64,000 bases of DNA from Phyllobacterium trifolii (GTDB lineage Bacteria; Pseudomonadota; Alphaproteobacteria; Rhizobiales; Rhizobiaceae): assembly GCF_014192095.1 (NCBI RefSeq), contig NZ_JACHXN010000006.1, forward strand, positions 1 through 64,000, read 5' to 3'. The notes under the pieces are model-generated. The model was given only the letters and a program-made list of their open reading frames with translations, was not told the DNA's origin and did not search any database. Of the stretch, positions 1 to 9,142 are shown one piece after another; the first letter of the stretch is position 1, and the number at the start of each line of letters is the position of its first letter. The position numbers and the translations under genes are program-made.

Positions 1-127
1 GCCAGCAGAAGTCTTCCGGCAAAAACTGCTCGCACAGAGGCGGCGGGCGGGCTAGCCTCTCATTGTCGCAGGTCGCGGTTCGCCATGAACTCACAGACTG
101 GCCGAGTGCGCCATGTCATGCAAATGC
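1..127. other. Window edge, no gene recognised
   Basis: The first 127 bases lie downstream of the leftward cyclase gene. No reading frame with a recognisable product, hairpin or repeat was seen. A gene entering from outside the window cannot be excluded. Confidence 0.4.
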
Positions 128-1423
128 CTATTGAGACTGGGTGGCGGCGTGTTGGGCTCGACCAGCCGCCCTGTATTTTTCGAGAATTATCGGATCCAGC
201 GTAAACAATTCCTGCGCTCGACCGACGCCGCGCAACGCGAAGCGGCCAACGGATACCAGTTTTGCGCGCAGTTCTTCAGGCAGAGCTGCGGCGAAACGGT
301 CGGAAAGGAGAACGTCCTGATCGACCGACCGGCACATGGAGGCGATGCGGCTGACTTCGTTGACTGCAGGTCCGACAACAGTGAAGTCCAGCCGCGTATC
401 GCTGCCGATATTGCCATAAAAGACCTCGCCGATATGAACGCCAAGATAAACATCCGTTGCGGGCGCACCGCTGGCTTTGCGCGTCTTGTTGAGTACTACC
501 ACGCGCTTGCGCAGGTGCATCTGCGCTTTCAATGCGGCGGTAGCCGCGCTTGCCGAATCCTCTTCGGTGAAAATCGCAAGTATGCCATCCCCGATCAGCT
601 TCAAGACATCACCACCGGCCTCCTGCACCGATGAAATAACGGCTTCAGCGTAGTCGTTCAACATGGGGATGATCGCATCAGGTGCAGCCGCATCGGAGAT
701 ACGGGTGTAATCCCGCAAGTCGGAATACCATAGCACCGCTTCGATCCGTTCGGCTGAACCACGATTGATCCGCCCCGCAAGCACACGTTTTGCCGCATCA
801 CGGCCGAGATAGACATCGGCCAGTGTTCTAACGATGCGCGTGAGCGAAGCGCATTTGATGGCAAGAGCAAGACCCCTCACCAGCCGCCTGAGCACATCTA
901 TATCGTTCTCAGAGAAACCTTCTGAATCCGCGGTCGACCAGGACGAGTAGAAGCAATCCATTTCACCGATGCTGCCTTCGTTCGAAAACCGATTCATGAA
1001 AGCGAGGTAATCGGTACAACCCTCGCTCTTGAGAGTCGTCAGATGACGGAAGCCGATATTATCAACCTCGGCAAGCCGATGGCGCATCTCGTCCTCGCCG
1101 ATTTGCAGGAGATGGTAGAAAGTCGAATTCTGCCAGTTGTCAGCGCTTTCGCCTTGCTGTGAGGAGCCATATTCGATGATGGCTTTCTCGACTTCCCCGT
1201 CCCGGCGCCACGGGAATGCCCTGCCCTCATATATCGGATGAAGCGTATCGACAAAGGCGCTCGCACGTTCGAGCTGAATGCCTGCAGCGAGGCATCGCGC
1301 GCAGAAGCCGTTGAACAGGTCCATCTCTGACATGCCCGACAATCCTTGCAGATCAAGCCAGGTTTCGATTTCGACGATATCGGCTTTGTTCATGGTTTTG
1401 GCGCTCGCACTGCTGATGGCCAC
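128..1423 (-). CDS. Class III adenylate/guanylate cyclase
   Basis: A 431-residue protein predicted to make cAMP or cGMP from the nucleoside triphosphate. The C-terminal cyclase homology domain spans about residues 225-410. The two metal-binding aspartates are visible: D235 in WYSDLRDYT and D279 in KLIGDGILAIF, 44 residues apart as is usual for the family. The motif FTVVGPAVNEVSRI follows. The N-terminal 220 residues contain no sensor domain I can name and no membrane segment. Two starts are possible (1423, or the Met codon at 1393); neither has a good Shine-Dalgarno sequence. The gene stands alone and is divergent from the type IV secretion remnant. Family assignment is firm; substrate and signal are unknown. 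Confidence 0.87.
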   Translation of the reverse strand: MAISSASAKTMNKADIVEIETWLDLQGLSGMSEMDLFNGFCARCLAAGIQLERASAFVDTLHPIYEGRAFPWRRDGEVEKAIIEYGSSQQGESADNWQNSTFYHLLQIGEDEMRHRLAEVDNIGFRHLTTLKSEGCTDYLAFMNRFSNEGSIGEMDCFYSSWSTADSEGFSENDIDVLRRLVRGLALAIKCASLTRIVRTLADVYLGRDAAKRVLAGRINRGSAERIEAVLWYSDLRDYTRISDAAAPDAIIPMLNDYAEAVISSVQEAGGDVLKLIGDGILAIFTEEDSASAATAALKAQMHLRKRVVVLNKTRKASGAPATDVYLGVHIGEVFYGNIGSDTRLDFTVVGPAVNEVSRIASMCRSVDQDVLLSDRFAAALPEELRAKLVSVGRFALRGVGRAQELFTLDPIILEKYRAAGRAQHAATQSQ

Positions 1424-1585
1424 GGCTTAACACGTTGCGGTTGTTTGAAAAAGATTGTAGCGCCGTATCGTGCCGGAGTTTTTCAATATTTCAACGATAG
1501 GTATCTTGGTAAAAATACAACCTAACTCACTGTAAATCGTCTAAAATTTCCAGATTTGGTAGCATAGAACATATCGGTTAGCGTC

Positions 1586-1774
1586 GTGCTTTTCGCCGCT
1601 GCATTGTGCGTGGGGTGCGGGGGCGGCCATAAACTGAAGACGCCTTGCGCCCTGCCCGCCTCGGCCTTGTCCTATGGTGTTCTGGATTGCCGCCCGCTGC
1701 GACCGGTCAACGGGGCGTTCGACATTGTTATCCAGCCGCCGTCGCAATCGGGAGTGTCCAGTGGAGGGAGCTAA
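1586..1774 (+). pseudogene. VirB7/TrwH-like lipoprotein remnant (tentative)
   Basis: A 62-codon frame beginning with GTG. It has a short hydrophobic start, then a cysteine at residue 11 (LCVGC) that could be a lipidation site, although the -3 position is Cys rather than Leu, so the lipobox is poor. The remainder (TPCALPASALSYG, then RPVNGAFDIV) resembles, as far as I can judge by eye, the short Pro/Cys-rich lipoproteins beside virB6 in type IV secretion loci. It ends 14 bases inside the proposed virB6 start, as expected for coupled genes. No methionine start lies upstream in frame before a stop at 1565, so the 5' end may be lost. The call rests mainly on context. Confidence 0.3.
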
Positions 1775-2908
1775 TTCTATCGCCACACTATCGAGTAACA
1801 TCGACAGCCTGGGTACAAATTTTACGGCGGCGACCTACGGCATCTTCGCCTATTACCTCACACCCGTCATGGCCGCGCTATTTACTCTTTGGGGATCCGG
1901 TTCTGGCAAGGACAGGGCGGCAGCATCGTCGGCATGGTGTTCAAGCTCGTCCGCATAGCCATCATCTTCTCGCTCGTGACCGCATGGGGACCTTTTCAGG
2001 TCGCGCTCTACGGACTTTTCACCAACGCGCCCTACATGGTGAGTTCCGTCATGCTCAATCATATTGTCAATCCTCGCAGTGGCAAAGCCATGGGATTTAG
2101 CACTCTCGCCAACGACCTCAACGCTGTTTACGGCTTCGCGCTAACTGCGTCGGCCAAAATCGAGCAGTCAGCAGTCGCGGCTGCCGCCCCATTGCCTCAA
2201 CCGGTTCCCGAAGAAGGCAGCCCGCCAAACCCGGCAAAATCAAACCCGATTGCGCAAACAAAAAATCCTGCGGAAAATCCGCTGACAGTTCCATTGAGTT
2301 CATCGGTGCAGGCAGCAATCATATGGATCGCCGCAGCGTTGTTCGTTGGCTACGCGGTTGCACTCCTCTTGTTTGCAAAAGTTGCGTTGTGGATCATGCT
2401 TGCGCTCGCTCCATTTTTCATCGTGTTGCTGATGTTCCAAATCCCGTCACGGTACTTTGCCGGCTGGCTCACGGGCACGATCCAGATAATCCTGATACCG
2501 ATCTTTCTGACAACCTTCCTCAGTTTTTACAATATCGGTGTACAGGATGTCGTGAAGGCGCTGGTGTTAAGCCTTGCAAAGGGCAGCATACCTGCCATGA
2601 AGGATGCCGGTCCTTTTGTGCTCGTTTGTCTGACGGGATTCTTCTTGCTTACCCAGATCGTGCCGCTCAGCGGCCGAATTGCGACAAGCAGCCAGGAATG
2701 GTTCACCAATCTTGCGTCTCACGCGGGCAATGCCAGCAGAAACATCGTCAGTTCCATGGCTGCAGGACGCGGCGTCCGAAATTCCTCTGGAAACACTTCA
2801 ATCGCTTCTGCGCCCGCACAACTTTCGCACGAACATACGGGCGAAACGAATCTGCGCGAGGTGCAAGACAGAAGTGCGGCGGTCAATCGGCAAAGCAGAA
2901 ACCGATAG
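1761..2908 (+). pseudogene. VirB6-type T4SS inner-membrane protein, frameshifted
   Basis: Two adjacent frames together make one VirB6/TrbL-like polytopic protein. Frame one, from GTG 1761 with a CGGGAG ribosome site upstream, reads NSIATLSSNIDSLGTNF and on to ALFTLW. The other frame continues from about 1889 with GIRFWQGQGGSIVGM, hydrophobic segments and a hydrophilic tail ending at 2908. Adding one G to the GGGG run at 1891-1894 would restore a continuous frame of 383 codons including the stop. VirB6 forms part of the inner-membrane complex of type IV secretion. No other virB gene is present: the gene stops 4 bases before the convergent glycosyltransferase, so this is a fragment of a former locus. 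A sequencing error at the homopolymer would give the same picture. Confidence 0.72.
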
Positions 2909-2912
2909 CGAG

Positions 2913-4133
2913 TCAGGCAGCTTTGACGACCGAATTGATCAGAGATTTCTGCCGCGAAAGACAATCCACCAGTCGAAAGCGATTCTCGATTGTCTTACGG
3001 GCGGCGATGCGTAGCGGCAGAAAATCTTCAGGCTTTTGCAGGACTCGAAGGATCGTATCGGCCAAAGCATCGGTATCAAAGAATGGCACGAGGAGGCCAT
3101 TCGTCCCGGATCGGACAATTTCCTGAACCGGCGGCGTATCGGAGCCGATTATCAAGGCGCCACAAGACATTGCCTCGATCACTGACCACGACAGCACGAA
3201 AGGATATGTCAGGTAGATATGGGCAGTTGATATCTGGTAGAGCTGACGCAAGAGATCGTGCGAAATGGCTCCCGGAAACACAATTCTGTCCGGCGGAATA
3301 TCATGGCTGGCGAGTAACGCATCCTTCCAGGACCCTCCACCAAGTGGCGGTGTTCCATAGCTAACGCCATTGCCGCCGACAAATACGAAGAGCGCTTCTG
3401 GATTTTGGCGTATGACCTTTGCCGCCGCCGCGAGTGCTTGCGGAAAACCGCGATAGGGTTCGAGGTCCCGGGCGACAAAAGTGATGATCGGCGGATCGCC
3501 CGCTTTCAACAAGCGCCCATCAGGCAGCCGCAGCGACGCGTTGCGGTCAGGGCGGAAAATTTCCGTATCGACGCCCTCATGACAGACAGCGATCCGACTC
3601 CGGGCGGATACCGGATAGAGGCTTTTTTGCCAATAGGTGGGACTGATCCCGCCGTCGATCGCTTCCAGTGAGAGAAGTTGCGCGACATTGCGCAGTCTCA
3701 ATCGTTTGCGGGTTTCGGCATCCGGATTGTCGTCGGGAGCAAAACCGACATCGGCACCTTCCGCCTTATAGAAAAATTCGCAATAGCCGATAGCTGGCAC
3801 TTTTGGCAGGATGTCCTTGACGAACATCATGCTGCCCCAGCCTATATGACCGATAACGATATCCGGCTTTTCGCCATGGCGCACCATCGCATCGAATGTC
3901 TCCGCAACACGGTGACCAATGCGGACATGGTGGTCCGGAATGCCCAGATGCCTGGCCATCCGGGAATCTGCCCGGGGGCCAGGTTCTGCGCGGTGCAAGA
4001 TCACGCGAACCGACGGGAGGCGTCGGTCCACTGTCTCGCAAACAAGGCTGACATCATGCCCGCTCGTTGCAAGATGTTCAGCCAAAGCTGCGAATTGGCC
4101 AAAACCACGCCTGTGAACAAGGGCCACATGCAT
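2913..4133 (-). CDS. GT4-family glycosyltransferase (ExpC/WgcA-like position)
   Basis: A 406-residue GT-B fold glycosyltransferase. The N-terminal half starts MHVALVHRRGFGQFAALAEHL; the C-terminal nucleotide-sugar domain contains ITFVARDLEPYRGF, AHIYLTYPFVLSWSVIEAMSCG and PPVQEIVRSGTNG, in which E-x7-E type acidic positions of GT4 enzymes are recognisable. It lies downstream of the MarR gene on the same strand with a 35-base gap, so the two probably form an operon. In S. meliloti a glycosyltransferase (ExpC/WgcA) sits next to the EPS II regulator, which supports a role in exopolysaccharide assembly. The sugar donor cannot be told. Confidence 0.85.
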   Translation of the reverse strand: MHVALVHRRGFGQFAALAEHLATSGHDVSLVCETVDRRLPSVRVILHRAEPGPRADSRMARHLGIPDHHVRIGHRVAETFDAMVRHGEKPDIVIGHIGWGSMMFVKDILPKVPAIGYCEFFYKAEGADVGFAPDDNPDAETRKRLRLRNVAQLLSLEAIDGGISPTYWQKSLYPVSARSRIAVCHEGVDTEIFRPDRNASLRLPDGRLLKAGDPPIITFVARDLEPYRGFPQALAAAAKVIRQNPEALFVFVGGNGVSYGTPPLGGGSWKDALLASHDIPPDRIVFPGAISHDLLRQLYQISTAHIYLTYPFVLSWSVIEAMSCGALIIGSDTPPVQEIVRSGTNGLLVPFFDTDALADTILRVLQKPEDFLPLRIAARKTIENRFRLVDCLSRQKSLINSVVKAA

Positions 4134-4168
4134 GAGATCAGCCCCCTCCGGGACTCATCGAAGTTGAG

Positions 4169-4759
4169 TTAGATGCCATAACGCGCGGCATTGCCCCAAA
4201 CCAGTTCGAGCCTGTGCAGCGTCTGGAACGCGATTTCGAGATTGCGGAGATCATCGGCATCCCTGGCAAGAACACGATTATATGCCCCGCCAGCATCACG
4301 CAGATTGGCGCAAAGCTGCTCTCCCTTTTCCGTCAATCGAATCCTTGCAGACCGCTTGTCCCGTTGGGACGCGACCCTGTCGATGTAACCCCCATCGGCA
4401 AGTTGCTTCAGGTAGTAGGAAATGTTCGAGCCGACATAGTGCCCCCGGTCCAACAATTCCCCAACGGAAAGTTCGACATCGCCGATAGCCATCAGGACCA
4501 TTGCCTGTGCCGGACCGACGTCTTCAATCCCCAGCTTCGTCATTTCTGTTCTGAGCAGACTGGCGAAACGGCGATTTACCCTTTCAATCATTCGAGCTAG
4601 CTCGAAGTGTGTAACTACGACCGTGTGAACCGGGTGTCTATGTCCCTGTTTTTCCGCTGTAATTTCGGGGAAATCGGCGGCGTAATATCCATCAATAGAT
4701 GTTTCGACTTCCACTCCTTCGTGCAGAAGTTTTTGTATCATCTTTGTCTCCATGGTCAT
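4169..4759 (-). CDS. MarR-family regulator, WggR/ExpG- or LdtR-like
   Basis: A 196-residue winged-helix protein. After an unusual N-terminal extension of about 45 residues comes a MarR core: helix ELARMIERVNRRFASLL, the recognition region LLDRGHYVGSNISYYLKQL (about 105-125) and the wing RDKRSARIRLTEKGEQL. The GHYVGSNISYYLKQL segment resembles the LdtR/ExpG branch of the family. In S. meliloti the MarR-type protein ExpG (WggR) activates the EPS II operons and lies at this same position. The start is ATG 4759 or ATG 4753; a perfect 21-bp palindrome abuts the first and overlaps the leader, suggesting autoregulation. It is divergent from the secretion operon that it probably controls. Confidence 0.8.
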   Translation of the reverse strand: MTMETKMIQKLLHEGVEVETSIDGYYAADFPEITAEKQGHRHPVHTVVVTHFELARMIERVNRRFASLLRTEMTKLGIEDVGPAQAMVLMAIGDVELSVGELLDRGHYVGSNISYYLKQLADGGYIDRVASQRDKRSARIRLTEKGEQLCANLRDAGGAYNRVLARDADDLRNLEIAFQTLHRLELVWGNAARYGI

Positions 4760-4760
4760 T

Positions 4761-4781
4761 TTACTTCAAATTTTGAAGTAA
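4761..4781. promoter_or_regulatory. Perfect palindrome, probable operator of the MarR regulator (site A)
   Basis: Arms TTACTTCAAA and TTTGAAGTAA are separated by a single T, with no mismatch. The site starts two bases from the regulator's first possible start codon and covers its weak GAAG ribosome site, and lies 157 bases before the divergent ABC transporter gene. Related sequences occur at 8159 and 20326 before the other two exopolysaccharide blocks. Confidence 0.7.
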
Positions 4782-4937
4782 GTTGCGAGTGTATTTTCGA
4801 TTCTCCTTCGCTTTTTCCCCCGTCATATGATCTTTTTTCTGTCACATTCTGCACGGTATTACTTTACTAGTCTCTGGTCTTAGACCAAGGTCGTTGGGGC
4901 TAACTGGCAGCTGTGTCATTTCCAAGGCAGATTACAC

Positions 4938-6707
4938 ATGAATGATACTCGTCAAATCGATGCAAATGGCAAGAGCCACGTGGGAAAAAAAGCGACGACG
5001 CCGGGAGTTCCGACGCCCCAAACGCTGATTTTCAAGGCCCGCCGGGTTTTTCTGGCAGGTCTCCTCTACGCCGTATTGCTTAGTTTCTGTATCAGCCTTT
5101 TGCAACTTACGGTACCCCTTTACATGTTGCAGGTGCATGACAGGGTGCTGAACAGTCGCAGCACCGACACTCTGCTTATGCTGACGGTCCTGGCAGTGGG
5201 CGCTTTGCTGGTTTACGGCATTCTCGAATTTATCCGCGCTTTGTCTTTCCAGGCCATGGGCAGCGCGCTTGTGCGCCGGCTAAATCTGCCGATTCTGACA
5301 GCTGCCGTGCAGGCATCGGTGGATCAGGGCCTTCCCAAGGCCACGCAATCCTTGCGCGATCTCACCGAACTGCGTACTTTTTTGACTTCCTCGGCGGTAA
5401 GCGCGCCACTGGATGCTGCCTGGTCGCCTATCTTTCTCGCCGTGCTCTTTCTGCTGCACCCGGTTTTCGGGATCATCGGTGTCGTGGGCGTGATCATCCT
5501 TGTTTGTTGCGGCGTAGTTACTGATCTCTTAACCCGCAGCCTGCTCAAGGATGCGAATCAGGCCAACATTGAAGCCATTTCAAAAATAGGTGCAACGCTG
5601 CGGCACGCCGAGGCGATCGAGGCAATGGGAATGTTGCCCGCTCTGGCAAGACGCTGGCGGGGTTTGCAGATGAACGCGTTGGATCTGCTCGATCTTGGAG
5701 GCACCCGCAGTCGTGCGATGGCGTCCATTGCGCGCACATTGCGCTTCATCATCCAGGTCGCGACACTGGGTGCAGGGACCATGCTGGCGATGGAACAGGC
5801 GATCTCGCCAGGGGCAATGATCGCGACCAGCATTATCGTGGGCCGTCTGCTGATGCCGTTCGACCATGTCGTCGAAACCTGGCGTCAGTGGGTGAATGCG
5901 GTTGGCAACTGGAAGCGCATCCAGGCCCTGCTTGCACAGAATCTTGCCGTGCGTCAGACGATGCCAACGCCCCGGCCGCATGGCGACCTGATCATCGACA
6001 AGCTGGTTTATGCGGCTCCGGGTGTCGAGATGCCGATCATCAAGGGTATTTCCTTCAGCCTATCGCCGGGTGAAGTGCTTGGCATTGTCGGCCCTTCCGC
6101 TGCCGGCAAATCGACGCTCGCGCGGCTCATGATCGGGATCGTCAAGCCGACATCGGGCGGCGTGTTTCTCGACGGAAACAATGTCTATCTCTGGGAGCGT
6201 GGATCCTTCGGAGAGATTGCCGGCTATCTGCCGCAATCGGTGGCGCTGCTTGAAGGCACCATCCAGGATAATATCGCGCGGATGGGCGACGGCGATCCGC
6301 ATCGGGTGCTCGAGGCGGCGCGGCTCGCTGATGTTCATGAAATGATCGGACGGCTGCCACTTGGGTACGATACGCCGGTGGGCGACGGGAAGTTGACGCT
6401 TTCCGGCGGTCAGCGGCAGCGTATCGGCCTTGCCCGGTGCCTCTACAATCGCCCTCGCCTGATCGTGCTTGATGAGCCGAACGCCAATCTCGATGCCGTC
6501 GGCGAAAGAGCGCTCATGCGTGCGATCGAACAGGCCCGCGACGATGGAGCAATCGTGGTGATGATTGCCCACCGCCCAACAATTATGCAGGTGGCTGACA
6601 AGCTGCTGGTATTGGAGAACGGGCGCATCACACAGTTCGGCCCCCGCACGGACGTCGTGTCGTCCATCACCCCGACCGGTCCTAAAATGGGAGCCACCGC
6701 ATCATGA
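4938..6707 (+). CDS. Type I secretion ABC transporter (WgdA/ExpD1-like)
   Basis: A 589-residue fused permease-ATPase of the PrtD/HlyB class, for ATP-driven export from cytoplasm to exterior. The N-terminal membrane domain (about 30-310) begins ARRVFLAGLLYAVLLSFCIS. The ATPase has Walker A GPSAAGKST near residue 385, signature LSGGQRQRIGLAR near 487 and Walker B LIVLDEP near 508, followed by the H-loop AHRP. There is no C39 peptidase domain. The gene overlaps the next one by 4 bases (ATGA) and lies before an RTX protein gene, its likely substrate. Equivalent to ExpD1 of the S. meliloti EPS II locus by family and position. Confidence 0.92.
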   Translation: MNDTRQIDANGKSHVGKKATTPGVPTPQTLIFKARRVFLAGLLYAVLLSFCISLLQLTVPLYMLQVHDRVLNSRSTDTLLMLTVLAVGALLVYGILEFIRALSFQAMGSALVRRLNLPILTAAVQASVDQGLPKATQSLRDLTELRTFLTSSAVSAPLDAAWSPIFLAVLFLLHPVFGIIGVVGVIILVCCGVVTDLLTRSLLKDANQANIEAISKIGATLRHAEAIEAMGMLPALARRWRGLQMNALDLLDLGGTRSRAMASIARTLRFIIQVATLGAGTMLAMEQAISPGAMIATSIIVGRLLMPFDHVVETWRQWVNAVGNWKRIQALLAQNLAVRQTMPTPRPHGDLIIDKLVYAAPGVEMPIIKGISFSLSPGEVLGIVGPSAAGKSTLARLMIGIVKPTSGGVFLDGNNVYLWERGSFGEIAGYLPQSVALLEGTIQDNIARMGDGDPHRVLEAARLADVHEMIGRLPLGYDTPVGDGKLTLSGGQRQRIGLARCLYNRPRLIVLDEPNANLDAVGERALMRAIEQARDDGAIVVMIAHRPTIMQVADKLLVLENGRITQFGPRTDVVSSITPTGPKMGATAS

Positions 6708-8122
6708 CGGGCAACACAAACCTGCAGAAACGCGCCCCTCAACTATTGGCACCAAGCACCGTGTCCGGCAGCGAAACCGTCCCCACCAAGTTTGGGTCCG
6801 TCCGTCCGGAATGGGTCACCGATCTTGAGCAGGAAGATAGAAAGTCCCCTCTGCGCAAGTTGATCATCGCCGGCACGTCGACGATTTTGATCGCGTTTGG
6901 CGGATTTTTCGGATGGGCCTATTCTGCAGAACTTGGCAGCGCTGCCGTTTCGCTCGGTACTGTGATCGTCGATTCGAAGCGAAAGACAGTCAGTCACCTC
7001 GAGGGCGGTATCCTCGACCGTCTGCTTGTACAGGAGGGTGATGAGGTGAAAGTAGGTCAGCCACTCGTCCGGCTTGACGACACAAAGGCACGGTCCGAGC
7101 TGCAATCGCTGCAGAGCCGCCGGGTGGGGCTTATCGCAAAGTTGGCGCGGCTGCGTGCCGAGCAGGCAGGAGAAACCGAAATCGCATTTCCGAAGAACTT
7201 TGGCGAAATGGGCGACATTTCCGCTGAGAGCGCTATGAGAGCTGAGAGGATATACTTTGAGAAACGCTACGCGCAGAAAATGAGCCGCGTGGACATTCAG
7301 AAGAAGACTATTGAACAATATACCGAGCAGGCGAAAGCATCGGATGCACAGATAGCAGCGACTGATCGGCAGATCGAGTTGATCACTGAACAGCGGGAGG
7401 CGATCGCTGGGCTTGTGAAAAAAGGCTTTGCCCAGAAGTCGAAGTTGACCGAAATCGATACCAGACTGAGCGAGCTCGCGGGAACCCGGGGTGAGTTTGC
7501 GGGTGACAAAGCAAAGGCCGAGCAAGCCAAGGCAGGTGCGGAATTTTCCCTCATAGGTATTGAAAGCGATCTACAGTCGGAGATTGCCGGAGAAATCACA
7601 ACGAGCCAGGTTGATCTCGCCGACACGGAAGAGCGTATCGTGGCGGCCAAAGACGTCATGCGCCGTGTCGAAATACGTTCGCCGCAGGCGGGCATCGTCG
7701 CCAATATTCGCTTGCGGACACCTGGCGGCGTGGTGGCCGCTGGCGAAGCCATACTCGATATCGTACCGGAAAATGAACCGCTGGTTGTCGAAATGAAGAT
7801 CAGCCCACGCGACATCGACAGCGTGATTGTTAGTTCGCCGGTGCAGGTTCGCCTTACGGCCTATAACCAGCGTTCGCTGTCGCCGCTCGATGGCAAGGTC
7901 ACTTATGTGGCCGCGGATCAGGTTATCGATGAAAAGACCGATACGGCGTACTTCGTGGCACGTGCGGAAATCGCTGCTCAATCGCTGGCGTCCAACCCCA
8001 CGATCAAACTTTACCCGGGGATGCCGGCCGAGGTGCTGATCGTGCACAAGCCGCGCAAAGCGATCGAGTACATCATTTCCCCAATTTCAGACAGCTTTAA
8101 CCGTGCCTTCAGAGAGGATTAG
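6704..8122 (+). CDS. Type I secretion membrane fusion protein (WgdB/ExpD2-like)
   Basis: A 472-residue HlyD/PrtE-family periplasmic adaptor that links the ABC transporter to an outer-membrane channel. A single N-terminal membrane span (about residues 58-80, LIIAGTSTILIAFGGFFGW) is followed by the half-lipoyl motif VSHLEGGILDRLLVQEGDEV, a long coiled coil (about 140-300) and the beta-barrel region ending EVLIVHKPRKAIEYI, as is typical. Translationally coupled to the upstream transporter. No TolC-like outer-membrane partner is encoded in the window, so one must be shared from elsewhere. Confidence 0.92.
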   Translation: MTGNTNLQKRAPQLLAPSTVSGSETVPTKFGSVRPEWVTDLEQEDRKSPLRKLIIAGTSTILIAFGGFFGWAYSAELGSAAVSLGTVIVDSKRKTVSHLEGGILDRLLVQEGDEVKVGQPLVRLDDTKARSELQSLQSRRVGLIAKLARLRAEQAGETEIAFPKNFGEMGDISAESAMRAERIYFEKRYAQKMSRVDIQKKTIEQYTEQAKASDAQIAATDRQIELITEQREAIAGLVKKGFAQKSKLTEIDTRLSELAGTRGEFAGDKAKAEQAKAGAEFSLIGIESDLQSEIAGEITTSQVDLADTEERIVAAKDVMRRVEIRSPQAGIVANIRLRTPGGVVAAGEAILDIVPENEPLVVEMKISPRDIDSVIVSSPVQVRLTAYNQRSLSPLDGKVTYVAADQVIDEKTDTAYFVARAEIAAQSLASNPTIKLYPGMPAEVLIVHKPRKAIEYIISPISDSFNRAFRED

Positions 8123-8415
8123 TTAGAAGATTCTCACTGCAGCGCACCATATTTAGAGGTATTTCAAATTTCAAATTAAATTACACTTAATACATCGCAA
8201 TATAATAAGTAGTTTTGCTTTAAACAGGAATTATAGATTTCTAATATAAAAGTGTCATAATACATGGACGTAATAATTTGTTACTATGGATTGCCACATT
8301 TATATTCTTAGTCTAGATTGCAATTCGATTTGGTGCAGCGCACAATCGTTTAGGCATCGATCGTCGGAATCTTCCGGCAAGTTGTAGACTCAAAGCAGGA
8401 CAGAAGGAGAAGCAG
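8123..8415. promoter_or_regulatory. AT-rich control region before the RTX gene, with MarR-type site B
   Basis: A 293-base non-coding stretch much richer in A and T than the flanking genes. Positions 8159-8179 match the perfect palindrome at 4761 in 16 of 21 positions by my hand alignment, including the central TTCAAATTT. A TGTCATAA half-site resembling half a PHO box lies at 8254. The strong ribosome site AGAAGGAGAAG precedes the ATG at 8416. A separate promoter for the RTX block is likely. Confidence 0.6.
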
Positions 8416-9075
8416 ATGGCCACTTTAGAAGGCGGCGCCTACGACGACGTTTTGTTTGGCTCGCGTTTTGACGACTTCATCCACGCCAATGGCGGTGACG
8501 ATGTCGTTTTTGGCTCGAACGGAAATGACTCGATATTCGGTGACGCCGGCGACGATTTGTTGTTTGGCGGCAACGGCAATGACTCGATTTTCGGCGGCGA
8601 GGGAACTGATATCCTCTTCGGCGACAATGGTAACGACATACTGAGCGGTAACGAGGGAAATGACGTTCTCTTCGGCGGCCATGGAGATGACGTTCTTACC
8701 GGCGGTGCCGGTTCTGATCTCTTGTTCGGCGATGCTGGAAACGATGTTCTTTCCGGCGGTGCCGGCGATGACACTCTCTTCGGCGGCGCAGGCAATGATA
8801 CACTCATTGGCGGCGCAGGCAGTGATGTATTCCTGTTCACTGGCGGCGGCGGTAACGACGTTGTGCTCGATTTTACCCCTGGTGAAGACGTCCTCCAGAT
8901 CTCCAGCGGTATCAACGGGCAGGATATTCATTCGGCTGACGATCTTGCCGATCGTGTTACGCAGGTTGGTGGCAATGTTGTCGTCGATCTCGGTCATGGC
9001 GATTCCGTCACGCTCGTTGGTGTCAATGCCGACGATGTCACGGAACATCCGGGCGACTACTTCGTCGTTCATTGA
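8416..9075 (+). CDS. RTX calcium-binding secreted protein (WgeA/ExpE1-like)
   Basis: A 219-residue acidic protein with about a dozen tandem glycine-aspartate nonapeptides (GGxGxDxLF type: [18 protein letters not shown]) across residues 25-140, which bind calcium as a parallel beta-roll. The C-terminal 80 residues ([16 protein letters not shown], then [11 protein letters not shown]) carry the uncleaved type I secretion signal typical of RTX proteins. There is no N-terminal signal peptide. It follows a matching ABC exporter and adaptor. In S. meliloti the corresponding ExpE1 is a small RTX protein of the EPS II locus. A terminator follows the gene, so it is probably made in excess over the downstream enzymes. 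Confidence 0.9.
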   Translation: MATLEGGAYDDVLFGSRFDDFIHANGGDDVVFGSNGNDSIFGDAGDDLLFGGNGNDSIFGGEGTDILFGDNGNDILSGNEGNDVLFGGHGDDVLTGGAGSDLLFGDAGNDVLSGGAGDDTLFGGAGNDTLIGGAGSDVFLFTGGGGNDVVLDFTPGEDVLQISSGINGQDIHSADDLADRVTQVGGNVVVDLGHGDSVTLVGVNADDVTEHPGDYFVVH

Positions 9076-9087
9076 TAGTGATTACAG

Positions 9088-9120
9088 CGTGCCCTGCCCT
9101 CCGGCCGGGCACGTTTTTTT
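9088..9120 (+). terminator. Rho-independent terminator after the RTX gene
   Basis: Stem CGTGCCC (9088-9094) pairs perfectly with GGGCACG (9107-9113) and is followed by seven T. It lies inside what is otherwise one rightward gene block, 23 bases before the next start codon, so it should attenuate rather than fully stop transcription unless a promoter lies within the short gap. Confidence 0.8.
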
Positions 9121-9142
9121 CTGACGTGAATGAAAGGGCAAC

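Noticed and set aside
8425-9072. Long antisense frame of 215 codons opposite the RTX gene
   Set aside because: It mirrors the codon periodicity of the tandem nonapeptide repeats; it has no recognisable domain and no ribosome site, whereas the plus-strand RTX protein is unmistakable.
8416-9075. CRISPR-like periodicity
   Set aside because: The repetition is the 27-base coding period of the RTX nonapeptides with no unique spacers.
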